A stretch of 64,000 nt of DNA from Streptomyces sp. NBC_00440 (GTDB lineage: Bacteria > Actinomycetota > Actinomycetes > Streptomycetales > Streptomycetaceae): positions 124,001 through 188,000 of the forward strand of contig NZ_CP107921.1 in NCBI RefSeq assembly GCF_036014215.1, written 5' to 3'. The notes below the pieces were generated by a model. It had not been told where the DNA came from. It saw only the letters and a program-made list of their open reading frames with translations, and did not search any database. Below are positions 25,377-33,851 of the stretch, one piece after another. The position numbers were made by a program, and so were the translations under genes. Every line of letters begins with the position of its first letter. Within the stretch, counting starts at the first letter, position 1.

Positions 25377-25586
25377 ATGAACACCGAACTCGACCCGCGG
25401 GAGGCGGCCCGTGGGGCGCGCCGCGCGGGGCGCGCCCTGGAGGGCGAACGTCCTGCGGAAGTGGCCGCGACCGCCCACCACATCCAGGCCGTTGTCGCCA
25501 CACTGCGCGAGCTCGACTTCGAGGACACGCCTCCCGCGACTTCCTACAAGGCCGTTGTTCAGGAGGACCTCCATGCGGCCCTTTGA
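25377..25586 (+). CDS. AtzG/GatC-like small accessory protein
   Basis: 69 residues: a helical protein ending VAATAHHIQAVVATLRELDFEDTPPATSYKAV. The layout (a short helix pair plus an extended C-terminal arm with a PP motif) resembles AtzG (DUF4089), the small partner of the AtzE amidase, or a reduced GatC. It overlaps the amidase start by 14 bases, and the amidase ribosome binding site AGGAGG (25561-25566) lies inside its coding sequence, so translation is coupled. GGGAGAG precedes its own ATG. Likely role: a stabilising subunit wrapping the amidase (inference). Confidence 0.7.
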   Translation: MNTELDPREAARGARRAGRALEGERPAEVAATAHHIQAVVATLRELDFEDTPPATSYKAVVQEDLHAAL

Positions 25587-26970
25587 GCTGTCACTCACTG
25601 AAGCGGCTCGCGCAGTACGCACGCGCGAGCTGTCCCCGGTCGAGCTGACCGAGTCGGTCCTCGACCGTATCGGCGCTGTCGAGGAACGGCTCCAGGCCTA
25701 CGTCACGGTCACCGCCGATGCCGCGCGCCGAGCGGCCGCCCAGGCGGAGCGGGAGATCACGGCAGGGCAGCCGCTCGGCCCGCTGCACGGCATCCCCATG
25801 GGGCTCAAGGACATGATCGACACCAAGGGAATGGCGACAACAGCAAGCTCCCGGGTCAGGTCGGGCCACGTGGCGGACGGAGACAGCGCCGTCGCATCGC
25901 GTCTGGCCGCGGCGGGCGCGATCCTGCTGGGCAAGACCCACACACATGAATTCGCCTACGGACTGACGACACCCCAGACCAAGAACGCCTGGGACCACGA
26001 CCGCGTCGCCGGCGGGTCGAGCGGCGGCTCGGCCGTGGCCGTCGCTGCCGGCGAGGCCACCTTCGCCCTCGGTACCGACACCGGCGGTTCGATCCGGGTT
26101 CCCGCGGCACTGAACGGCGTGGTCGGACTGAAGCCCACGTACGGCCTGGTCTCCCGGCACGGCGTGACCTCACTGTCCTGGTCCCTCGACCACGTCGGCC
26201 CCATCACCCGCACGGTGCGGGACGCGGCGCTGGTCCTGTCCGCGTTGGCGGGACACGACCCGCGTGACCCGGCGAGCCTGACCGCCGCTCCGATCGGTGA
26301 ACTGCCCGAAGAGGAAGGGGACTTGTCGGGGCTGCGGGTGGGCGTACCGAGCAACTACTACTTCGACCGGGTCTCCCCCGAGATCGACGTGGCGGTACGG
26401 CGCGCCATCGGGCAGCTTCAGGAACTGGGCGCGGAACTCGTCGAGGTCGAGATCCCGATGGCGCGATACGTCCAGGCGATCCAGTGGGGCCTGATGGTTC
26501 CCGAGGCAACCGCCTACCACGAGCGCACACTGCGGTCCATGCCCGAGCGGTACGGGCCGGACGTCCGCGTTCTGCTGGAGGCCGGGGAGTTCGTCCCGGC
26601 CGGCGACTATCTGCGCGCCCAGCGTGCACGGACCCTGATGCGCGACGCGTGGGCGCGGATGCTTGGCACGGTCGACCTGATAGCGGCTCCGGCCGTGCCG
26701 ATGACGGCCGCCAGGGCGGGCCAGGACAGTGTCGAGTGGGCGGACGGCACGGTCGAGGCCGTCTCCGACAGTTACGTCCGCCTCTCCGCGCCGGCCAACA
26801 TCACCGGGGTCCCGGCGCTGACCCTGCCCGTCGGCCTCGACCGCACGGGCCTGCCGATCGGCATGCAGCTGATGGGACGTCCGCTGGGCGAGGCCACCGT
26901 GCTGCGCGCCGGACGAGCCTACGAACGGGCGCAGACCGGAACGCGATCGCTCGCCCCGGTCGCCGGCTGA
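25573..26970 (+). CDS. Amidase (amidase signature family)
   Basis: 465 residues. Catalytic triad by motif: Lys79 in HGIPMGLKD, cis-Ser149 in GGSSGGSA and nucleophile Ser173 in LGTDTGGSIRVP. The C-terminal ITGVPALTLPVGLDRTGLPIGMQLMGRP is typical. With the small upstream partner it resembles AtzE/GatA-type hydrolases that cleave an amide or carboxylated urea in the cytosol. A stem-loop (26972-26998) follows. The substrate is unknown, and the co-regulated MBL hydrolase suggests a two-step ring opening and deamidation (speculative). Confidence 0.92.
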   Translation: MRPFELSLTEAARAVRTRELSPVELTESVLDRIGAVEERLQAYVTVTADAARRAAAQAEREITAGQPLGPLHGIPMGLKDMIDTKGMATTASSRVRSGHVADGDSAVASRLAAAGAILLGKTHTHEFAYGLTTPQTKNAWDHDRVAGGSSGGSAVAVAAGEATFALGTDTGGSIRVPAALNGVVGLKPTYGLVSRHGVTSLSWSLDHVGPITRTVRDAALVLSALAGHDPRDPASLTAAPIGELPEEEGDLSGLRVGVPSNYYFDRVSPEIDVAVRRAIGQLQELGAELVEVEIPMARYVQAIQWGLMVPEATAYHERTLRSMPERYGPDVRVLLEAGEFVPAGDYLRAQRARTLMRDAWARMLGTVDLIAAPAVPMTAARAGQDSVEWADGTVEAVSDSYVRLSAPANITGVPALTLPVGLDRTGLPIGMQLMGRPLGEATVLRAGRAYERAQTGTRSLAPVAG

Positions 26971-26971
26971 A

Positions 26972-26998
26972 CGCCCCGCTCTCGCTGGCGACGGGGCG
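26972..26998 (+). terminator. Stem-loop after amidase
   Basis: CGCCCCG (26972-26978) pairs with CGGGGCG (26992-26998) across a 13-base loop, immediately after the amidase stop codon. Confidence 0.5.
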
Positions 26999-27070
26999 CG
27001 CCCCCTGTTCTGCGGAGTCCACGGGCTGCCGGAGGGGCCCGGTGGAGAGACGTGAGAGACCGCCCTTGAA

Positions 27071-27083
27071 GCAATAATTTTGC
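27071..27083 (+). promoter_or_regulatory. Candidate TetR autoregulatory operator
   Basis: GCAA-TAATT-TTGC, extended on both sides to AAGCAA...TTGCATT, lies 15 bases before the tetR ATG. It matches the site at 25250-25262 in both arms and spacing, and it is conspicuously AT-rich for this genome. Confidence 0.65.
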
Positions 27084-27098
27084 ATTAAGGTGGATGCC

Positions 27099-27671
27099 AT
27101 GAGCCCCAAGCCCATGGTTCGCCCCGGAGGGCGCAGCGCCCGCGTACAGGAGTCCGTCCACGCGGCCGTCCGTGAACTGGAAGCCGAGCAGGGGCGGGAC
27201 GCACTCACCGTCCCCCTCGTGGCGGCCCGTGCCGGCGTGACACCGTCGACCGTGTACCGCAGATGGGGCGACCTGCAGGAACTCCTCTCCGACGTCGCTG
27301 TCGAGCGATTGCGCCCCGAGGCGCCCCCGTCCGATCTCGGCACCCTGCGCGCGGACCTGGGCACATGGGCCGAGCAGTTCCTGGAGGAGATGGCTTCCCC
27401 GCCGGGGCGGGCGTACATCCGGGACGCGCTCCTGGGGGATCCGGACGGCAGCAATGCGGGGCAGTGCTCGGCCTACGCGGCGGATCAGATCGACATCATG
27501 CTCGGCCGGGCATCGGAACGCGGCGAGGCCGTACCGGACACGGAGCAGGTCGTCGACCGCGTCGTCGCCCCGATGATGTACCGGATCCTGTTCCGCCCCG
27601 GCCCGCTGGACTCCGCATGGGCACGGATCCTCGTGGACAACGCCCTCGACCGGCCGTCGGACCGCGTGTGA
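27099..27671 (+). CDS. TetR family regulator
   Basis: 190 residues from ATG 27099 (a GTG at 27090 is in frame). HTH: RVQESVHAAVRELEAEQGRDALTVPLVAARAGVTPSTVYRRWGDLQELLSDVA. The C-terminal domain belongs to the TetR_C_16-like group (LGTWAEQFLEEMA, AGQCSAYAADQIDIMLGRA). By shared palindromes it probably represses itself and the divergent MBL and amidase transcripts. Confidence 0.88.
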   Translation: MSPKPMVRPGGRSARVQESVHAAVRELEAEQGRDALTVPLVAARAGVTPSTVYRRWGDLQELLSDVAVERLRPEAPPSDLGTLRADLGTWAEQFLEEMASPPGRAYIRDALLGDPDGSNAGQCSAYAADQIDIMLGRASERGEAVPDTEQVVDRVVAPMMYRILFRPGPLDSAWARILVDNALDRPSDRV

Positions 27672-27729
27672 GATCTGCCGCCTCGGACGACATCAGCCGC
27701 AGACCACGTCAGCCGTGGAGCAGCCCACG

Positions 27730-28542
27730 TCAGCCGTAGACCTGGCGGCCCAGCCACTGGCCGCCGTCGATCACCATCGTCGTACCGGTGATGTAGCGCG
27801 AGCGTTCCTCCAGCAGGAAGAGTGCGGCCTCGGCGACCTCATCCGGTGTGGTGAAGCGCCCGGCCGGAACGCTGTCGAGCACCCGGGCACGGGCCTCCGG
27901 CGTGGGCCACAGCGCGGCGCCCGCGCCCTCCGTCTCCGTCGGGCCGGGCGCGATGCAGTTGACCCGCACACCGCGCGCGCCCCACTCGGCGGCGAGGGTG
28001 CGGGTCATCGCCAGCACCCCGCCCTTGGCCGCCGCGCTGTGGACGGTGCCGGGGTGGCCGTGCCAGGCATAGCTGGCGATCACGTTGACGATCGCCCCGT
28101 CCCCCGCACCGAGCATGTGCTGCGCGGCGGCCCGGGTGGCGAAGAAGGTGCCGTTGAGGACGATGTCGACCACGGCGCGCCAGCCGTTCGGGGACAGGTC
28201 CTCCGCGGGTACGACGAAGTTCCCTGCGGCGTTGTTGACCAGCGCGTCCAGGCGCCCGTGCCGGGCGGCGACCGCGTCGATCGCGGACGTCAGCGCGTCG
28301 GCGTCGCGGACGTCGACCGGGGCTGTTTCCACTGTGCCGCCGGACTCCCGTGCGAGGCGCGCGGTCTCCTCCAGTGCCTCGGGGCGCCGGCCGATTACCG
28401 CGACGGTTCCGCCCGCCGCGGCATAGCGCAGGGCGATGGCGCGGCCGATTCCGGAACCGCCGCCGGTGACGACGGCGACCCGGCCCGCGAGTTCAGCGGG
28501 GGAATTCTTCGTGGCGGGAGTGTTCACGGGGGAAGGGCTCAC
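27730..28542 (-). CDS. SDR, 2,4-dienoyl-CoA reductase-like
   Basis: About 270 residues from GTG 28542, preceded by AAGGAG. A GTG at 28572 overlapping the upstream stop is also in frame. Seen: VAVVTGGGSGIGRAIALRYAAAGG (cofactor loop), NNAAGNF, and HSAAAKGGVLAMTRTLAAEWG. The active-site Tyr of YxxxK is replaced by His, as in peroxisomal-type 2,4-dienoyl-CoA reductases, which use Lys without Tyr. Substrate is thus likely an unsaturated acyl-CoA, reduced with NADPH. Last gene of the acyl-CoA operon. Confidence 0.88.
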   Translation of the reverse strand: MSPSPVNTPATKNSPAELAGRVAVVTGGGSGIGRAIALRYAAAGGTVAVIGRRPEALEETARLARESGGTVETAPVDVRDADALTSAIDAVAARHGRLDALVNNAAGNFVVPAEDLSPNGWRAVVDIVLNGTFFATRAAAQHMLGAGDGAIVNVIASYAWHGHPGTVHSAAAKGGVLAMTRTLAAEWGARGVRVNCIAPGPTETEGAGAALWPTPEARARVLDSVPAGRFTTPDEVAEAALFLLEERSRYITGTTMVIDGGQWLGRQVYG

Positions 28543-28568
28543 GGGGCAGTGCTCCTTGGGTGCGGGTT

Positions 28569-30710
28569 TCACCGGAGGGTTTCACCGGTGGAGCTGTCGC
28601 CGGCGGCGATCTCGCCGGCAGGGGCGGCAGCGGTGAGGGTGATCAGTGCGTCGACGGCCAGCAGGCCGGCAGGGGCGACGCGGACGGGATTGAGTTCGAT
28701 CTCCAGCAGGTCGGGCCGCGTGGCGGCCAGCCGGGAGAGCCGGACGACCGTGTCGGCGAGCGCCCCGGTGTCGGCCGGGGGGCGGCCACGCCAGCCGTTC
28801 AGCAGCGGCGCGCAGCGCAGCCGCGCGATCAGACTCAGCGCGTCCTCGTGGGTGCAGGGTGCGAGAGCGAGAACGCTGTCGCGCCAGAGTTCCGTCTCGG
28901 TTCCGCCCGCGCCGACGACGACCACCGGCCCGAACGACGGATCGCGGCGGGTGGCGACCACCATTTCGACGACGTGCGGGCGGCGGTCCAGCTCTTCGAC
29001 GACGTACCGGCCGGGGCCCAGGCGCAGGGACATCTCCATGTAGGAGGATTCCAGCGCGATGGCGTCACCGAGACCGACCGCCACACCACCGTGCTCGCTC
29101 TTGTGCTCAAGCCAGTCCGCCTTGAGGACGTACGGAGCAGTCAACCGGGTTGCCGCATGCCGCAGTTCGGCCAGGTCGGTGACGGCGAGGGCGGGTGGGA
29201 ACGCGATGCCGGCACCGGCGAGCAGATCGCGGGCCGCGAGGTAGCCGAAGGCGGTCGGCGCGGCGGTGGGGAGCCCGCCAGGTCGACCGCCCGGGCGCCC
29301 GCCCGCGGCCTGGGGGGTACGTACTTCCGCGCCGGAGGACGTACGTACATCCGCCAGGCCCCGTTCGGCGAGGCGGGCCGCCGTGCCCAGTGCGCCGACG
29401 GCCGTCTCGATGTCCTCGTAGGTGGGCACACCCGCCGCACGCAGGGCCTCGGTGGTCGTGGTGGACCGGGCCATCGAGTGCACCAGCACCGGCAGCCCGT
29501 GCCGGACGGCCGAACGGGCCAGCTCCAGGGCGACTTCGGTCTCCCGTTCCTGGTGCGCCGGGATGTCGCGGCCGTAACTGCCGAAGTATCCGCTCATCAG
29601 GACGGCGTCGGCGCCGCCCGACGCGGCCACCAGGTCCACGACCCGGCCGTACGTACGCAGGTCCTGTTCGCCGCCGCCGGCCAGGTCGACCGGGTTGGCG
29701 GTGGCGGCCTGCGGTGGCAGGCCGGCCGCGATGGCGTTCCGGGTCGGGGGCGGCAGTGGCTCCACCAGCAGTCCGGCGCGCGAGGCGAGGTCGACGGCGA
29801 GTGCGCCCTGTCCGCCGCTGTCGGTCACGACGACGACGCGCCGCCCGGTGGGGCGCGGTGCCCGGACGAGGAGCTGAGCGGCGGCGATCAGACGCGCGGG
29901 CGTCTCGGCCCGCACCGCGCCTGCTGTCTCGCAGGCGGCGTCCACGATGTCCGTGGCGGTGGTCATCGCCCCGGTGTGCGACCGGGCGGCCTGCCGGCCG
30001 GCGTCGCTGGCGCCGACGGTCAGCAGCAGTACGGGTTTTCCGGCCCGGCGCAGTGCGGTGAGGGCGGCGATCAGTGCGCGTCCGTCGCCGAAGCTCTCCA
30101 GATAGAGAGCGACGAGCCGGGTGGCATCGTGGCCTGCGAGGTCGGTGAGGACTTCGTGGGCCGTGACGTCCGCCTGGCTGCCCACGGAGACGAACCGGGA
30201 GATCCCCAGTCCGGCGTCGGCGGCGAGGCCCGCGAGCTCCAGTCCGAGCTGGCCGCTCTGTGAGACGATCGCCAGCGAGCCCGGCCTGAACTGCCCCCAG
30301 ACCAGGTCGAGTTCGGCGGACGCGTCGTAGATGCCGAGGCAGTTGGGCCCGATCAGCCGGGCACCGGCCGCGCGGACCCGGGCGGCGAGCCCGCGCTCGT
30401 CCTCGACTCCGGCGGTGATGGCCAGCAGGCCGCGTGCGCCCAGCGCCAGTGCCTCGTCCACGGCGGCGCCGAGTGCGGGGCCCGGTACGGCGAAGGCGAC
30501 GAGTTCGGGAGCGTCGGGCAACTCTCGCAGCGAACGCGCCGTTTCCTGTCCGAGGACTGCGCCTCCCCGGGCGTTCACCAGGTGCACGGTGCGCCGCGCG
30601 GTTCCGGTCAGGGCACCCCTGGCGAGCCAGTAGCCCCACTTCGTCGGCGTACCGCTGGCACCGACCACGGCGATGGACGCCGGGTCGTGGAAGGCGTCGA
30701 GACCGGTCAT
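28569..30710 (-). CDS. NDP-forming acyl-CoA synthetase (ACD family)
   Basis: 713 residues. The alpha part has the CoA-binding DPASIAVVGASGTPTKWGYW, VSQSGQLGLELAGLAADAGLGISRFVSVGSQADV, and phospho-His245 in ARSHTGAM. A 40-residue Gly/Pro/Thr linker (about 485-525) leads to the ATP-grasp beta part (APYVLKADWLEHKSEHGGVAVGL, VVVGAGGTETELWRD, LLEIELNPV). It makes an acyl-CoA from a carboxylate, ATP and CoA with release of ADP. Its start overlaps the dehydrogenase stop (ATGA), so translation is coupled. Plausibly it activates the acid that the dehydrogenase then oxidises. Confidence 0.92.
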   Translation of the reverse strand: MTGLDAFHDPASIAVVGASGTPTKWGYWLARGALTGTARRTVHLVNARGGAVLGQETARSLRELPDAPELVAFAVPGPALGAAVDEALALGARGLLAITAGVEDERGLAARVRAAGARLIGPNCLGIYDASAELDLVWGQFRPGSLAIVSQSGQLGLELAGLAADAGLGISRFVSVGSQADVTAHEVLTDLAGHDATRLVALYLESFGDGRALIAALTALRRAGKPVLLLTVGASDAGRQAARSHTGAMTTATDIVDAACETAGAVRAETPARLIAAAQLLVRAPRPTGRRVVVVTDSGGQGALAVDLASRAGLLVEPLPPPTRNAIAAGLPPQAATANPVDLAGGGEQDLRTYGRVVDLVAASGGADAVLMSGYFGSYGRDIPAHQERETEVALELARSAVRHGLPVLVHSMARSTTTTEALRAAGVPTYEDIETAVGALGTAARLAERGLADVRTSSGAEVRTPQAAGGRPGGRPGGLPTAAPTAFGYLAARDLLAGAGIAFPPALAVTDLAELRHAATRLTAPYVLKADWLEHKSEHGGVAVGLGDAIALESSYMEMSLRLGPGRYVVEELDRRPHVVEMVVATRRDPSFGPVVVVGAGGTETELWRDSVLALAPCTHEDALSLIARLRCAPLLNGWRGRPPADTGALADTVVRLSRLAATRPDLLEIELNPVRVAPAGLLAVDALITLTAAAPAGEIAAGDSSTGETLR

Positions 30711-31912
30711 CGGTCTGCCCGCTGTCCCGGTCCGTCCGCCTTCGCCAGCGAGCGGGAGACGACCAGCCGCTGGATGTCGGATGTGCCTTCCTCGATCTCT
30801 TCGAGCTTGGCGTCGCGCATCCACTTCTCGACGAGGTACTCCTGCGAGTAGCCCCAGCCGCCGAGGGTCTGCACCGCGGACCAGGTGTTGGCCATCGCGT
30901 TCTCCGAACCTACGAGTTTCGCCATGGCGGCCTCGGCGGTGACCCGCTCGCCCCGGTCGAACAGCCGGGCCGCCCTGACCGCGAAGAGATGCGCCGCATC
31001 TGTACGTACGGCCATGTCGGCGAGCCGGAAGGCCACCGCCTGGTGCTTGATGATCGGTACGCCGAACTGCACCCGGTCGCGGGCGTAGTCGGTGGCGTAG
31101 TCGAGGGCGGCTCGGCACAGTCCCGCGCAGGAGGCGGCGATGAGGATGCGGGAGGCGTCGAAGGTCCGCATCAGGCCGAAGAAGCCCTGGCCCTCGTCAC
31201 CCAGCCGGTCCGCGACCGGGACCCGTACGTCCTCCAGGAACACCTCGGCGTTGACGATCGCCCGCTGGCCCATCTTGCGCATCGGCTTGCCGACGGTCAG
31301 GCCGGGGGTGTCCCGTTCGACCACGAACGCGGTCACGCCCTTGGCGCCCAGCGAGGGATCGACGGTGGCGAAGACGACGAAGCGCTGGGCGTAGGGGGCG
31401 TTGGAGATCCACGCCTTCTGCCCGTTGAGCACGTAGTGCTCGTCCGCTCCGGTGCCCGCGCGCACCGCACGGGCGCGGATGCCGGCGGCGTCGGAGCCGT
31501 GGCCCGGTTCGGTGACGGCCAGCGCCGTCAGCGGCGGGGTGTCGCCGCACAGCGGGCTCAGCCAGCGCTGCTTCTGCTCGTCGGTGCCCAGTTCCAGGAT
31601 CGGGTCGGCGAAGAACCCGCTGGAGGTCAGCAGGTTGCCGATGGCGATGTCGCCGTGGCACAGCTCCTCCTGCACCAGGACCTGGGTGAGCATGTCGGTG
31701 ATGCCGCCGCCGCCGTGCTGGGCGGGGATCATGAAGGAGGCGAGGCCGATCTCGGCCGCCTTGGCCCACAGGTCGAGCGGCGACTCGGTCTGGGCGTCGT
31801 CGACCTCGCGGGCCCGGGGCCGGATCTCCTTCGCCGCGAATTCGCGGCTGAGCTGGAGGATCTGCCGCTGCTCGGTGCTGAGTTCCAGGACGTCGCGGAT
31901 CTCGAAAGGCAT
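30707..31912 (-). CDS. Acyl-CoA dehydrogenase
   Basis: 401 residues, with all ACAD parts: LTEPGHGSD-like segment seen as VTEPGHGSDAAGI, the FAD/ETF region KAWISNAPYAQRFVVFATVDP, and QTLGGWGYSQEYLVEKWMRDAKLEEIEEGTSDIQ. The catalytic base is Glu375 in EEGTSDIQ. It introduces the alpha-beta double bond in an acyl-CoA and passes electrons to ETF. It is coupled to the CoA ligase by a 4-base overlap and lies 92 bases after the permease gene. Confidence 0.93.
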   Translation of the reverse strand: MPFEIRDVLELSTEQRQILQLSREFAAKEIRPRAREVDDAQTESPLDLWAKAAEIGLASFMIPAQHGGGGITDMLTQVLVQEELCHGDIAIGNLLTSSGFFADPILELGTDEQKQRWLSPLCGDTPPLTALAVTEPGHGSDAAGIRARAVRAGTGADEHYVLNGQKAWISNAPYAQRFVVFATVDPSLGAKGVTAFVVERDTPGLTVGKPMRKMGQRAIVNAEVFLEDVRVPVADRLGDEGQGFFGLMRTFDASRILIAASCAGLCRAALDYATDYARDRVQFGVPIIKHQAVAFRLADMAVRTDAAHLFAVRAARLFDRGERVTAEAAMAKLVGSENAMANTWSAVQTLGGWGYSQEYLVEKWMRDAKLEEIEEGTSDIQRLVVSRSLAKADGPGQRADR

Positions 31913-32004
31913 GAAGGCTCCCTGCGGTACGGGTACGGGTACGTGGTGGGCCGGCAGGCCGCTGCCGGGGCAGCGGTCGGCGGTGGGTCGGAAGGGACGG
32001 GCGG

Positions 32005-33591
32005 TCAGCTGCGTCCGGCGGCGGCCGGCGAGGGCTCGTCCATGGCCTCCGTCAGCGTGGGAGCCGACAACTTGGCGGCGAAGAAGGACGGCGCGCGGCG
32101 CTGCTGGACGAGCATCACCACGAGGCCCACCGCCAGTGCGCCGACACCGATGAGGAAGACACCGCCGATATGCCAGTGCGGTGCGAACGGAAGCGTCCAG
32201 GAGGTGCCGCCGGAGTCCGGGTTCCAGTCATTGCGCAGGCTCCAGACCCCGGCTGCCACGAGGGTCAGCCCGCCGATGGCCGGCAGGACCACCCGCAGCC
32301 ACAGTTCGCCGGCGCTCCGGCGGACCGCACGCCGGTGGGCCCAGGCGGAGGTGATCCCGGTGAGGCCGTAGTAGAGGGCGATCATCAGCCCGCAGGAGGA
32401 GACGGCGTCGCCGATCACATGCCCGTGGGCCAGGAAGTTCATCGCCAGGTAGACCACTCCGCCGGCCACACCGGTGGCGATCGTCCCGGCCTTCGGGACG
32501 GAGAAGCGGGGGTGCACGGTGCCGAGTGAGCCGGGCAGCGCCCGGTGCCTCGCCATGGCCAGCATGGTGCGCCCGAGGGTGAGTACGGTCGTCTCGGTCG
32601 ACGCGGCAGCCGAGGACAGCACCATCAGGACCATGAGGTGCCACATCACCGAGCCGAAGCCGGTGGTGCCGAACACGGCGCCGCCGAGGGCGGAGAAGAC
32701 GTCGCCCGAGTGGTCGGGATTGGCCAGGCCGTTGCCGGTCGTGCCGATACCGGCGAACGAGACGGTCGCGTACGTGGCCCCGAGGTAGAGCGCCAGCAGC
32801 AGCAGGGTCGACAGGGTGGCGGCCCGGCCCGGCGTCCGACGGCGGTCGGCCGTCTCCTCGTTGACCGTGAGAGCGGTCTCCCAGCCCCAGTAGATGAACA
32901 GCATCAGCACCAGGCCACTGGCGAAGGCGCTCGGTGAGGAGATCGCGAACGGGTCGAGCCACGACAGCTGCGGATGCCGGGCGCCGGCGCCCGCGTGGCC
33001 GGTGTAGACACGGACGAGCGCGACGACGGAGAACACCACCAGCATGGCGAACTCCAGGAAGAGCAGCGCCCGCTGGACGGCGGCCGCGACCTCGATGCCG
33101 CGGTAGCAGACTGCGGTCATCAGGGCGATCCAGCCCAGACCGACGGCCAGCACCCAGGGGCTCGACGGGTCCTCGCCGATGCCGTGCGCACCGAACAGCA
33201 GGAACACGTACTGGCCGGCCACCTGCGCGAGGCTTCCCATGACCAGGACGAACGAGGCGATGATCGCCCAGCCGCCCATGAAGCCGGTGCGCGGGCCCAG
33301 CGAGCGGCTGGCCCAGGTGAAGATCGTTCCGCAGTCGGGGTCGGAGCGGTTGAGCGCCGCGTAGCCGAAGGACACGAACAGGATCGGTACGAAGGCCAGC
33401 ACCACGACCGCCGGCGCCTGGAAGCCGACGGCCGCGACGACGAAGGCCAGCGTAGCGGCAAGACTGTAGGCGGGGGCGGCCGATGCCGTCGCCAGGATCA
33501 GGCTGGTGACCATGCCCAGTGCCCCGGGCCGCAGCCCCTTGGACTGGACTTCGGCCGAGCCGGTCGGCTCGGTCTGCTCGGTGGTTGCCAT
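32005..33591 (-). CDS. APC family amino acid/polyamine permease
   Basis: 528 residues with about 12-13 membrane helices. The first reads GMVTSLILATASAAPAYSLAATLAFVV, then GGWAIIASFVLVMGSLAQVAGQYVFLLFG, and a conserved FIYWGWETALTVNEETADRRRTPGRA loop (helix 6) typical of the amino acid/polyamine/organocation importers. First gene of the minus-strand operon, so it probably brings in the operon's substrate, an amine or amino acid. A repeat-rich leader precedes it. Confidence 0.92.
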   Translation of the reverse strand: MATTEQTEPTGSAEVQSKGLRPGALGMVTSLILATASAAPAYSLAATLAFVVAAVGFQAPAVVVLAFVPILFVSFGYAALNRSDPDCGTIFTWASRSLGPRTGFMGGWAIIASFVLVMGSLAQVAGQYVFLLFGAHGIGEDPSSPWVLAVGLGWIALMTAVCYRGIEVAAAVQRALLFLEFAMLVVFSVVALVRVYTGHAGAGARHPQLSWLDPFAISSPSAFASGLVLMLFIYWGWETALTVNEETADRRRTPGRAATLSTLLLLALYLGATYATVSFAGIGTTGNGLANPDHSGDVFSALGGAVFGTTGFGSVMWHLMVLMVLSSAAASTETTVLTLGRTMLAMARHRALPGSLGTVHPRFSVPKAGTIATGVAGGVVYLAMNFLAHGHVIGDAVSSCGLMIALYYGLTGITSAWAHRRAVRRSAGELWLRVVLPAIGGLTLVAAGVWSLRNDWNPDSGGTSWTLPFAPHWHIGGVFLIGVGALAVGLVVMLVQQRRAPSFFAAKLSAPTLTEAMDEPSPAAAGRS

Positions 33592-33851
33592 GGATGCTCC
33601 TCTTGCTCACGGAGTGGAGGACCGGCCGGGATGTACAGCGCGCAGGAGCACCCGGGGCGGCCTTCGCGGCAGTGGTGGAGTCGTGGGGTGTTGTGGGGTG
33701 CGGGGTCGTGGGGTGCAGGGTCGCTGAGTACGGAGTCGCAATACTGATTGGTGCGTCACCATTGCTGATGCCGGAACCTCCGTCAAGGGGTGCGGACAAA
33801 GTTGATCGCAATGGTTGACTGACAGTTCAGTCTTGCTCCACGCTCTCCCCC
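33592..33851. promoter_or_regulatory. Divergent promoter region with GTGGGGT repeats and a palindrome
   Basis: The 260 bases between the permease and amine oxidase genes hold an imperfect tandem array of GTGGGGT-type units at about 33675-33720. They also hold the palindrome GACTGA-CAGT-TCAGTC at 33817-33832, 20 bases before the amine oxidase ATG. CCATTGC (33759-33765) has an inverted partner GCAATGG (33808-33814). The palindrome is a candidate operator for the Cro/C1-TetR fusion regulator encoded two genes on. Confidence 0.5.
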
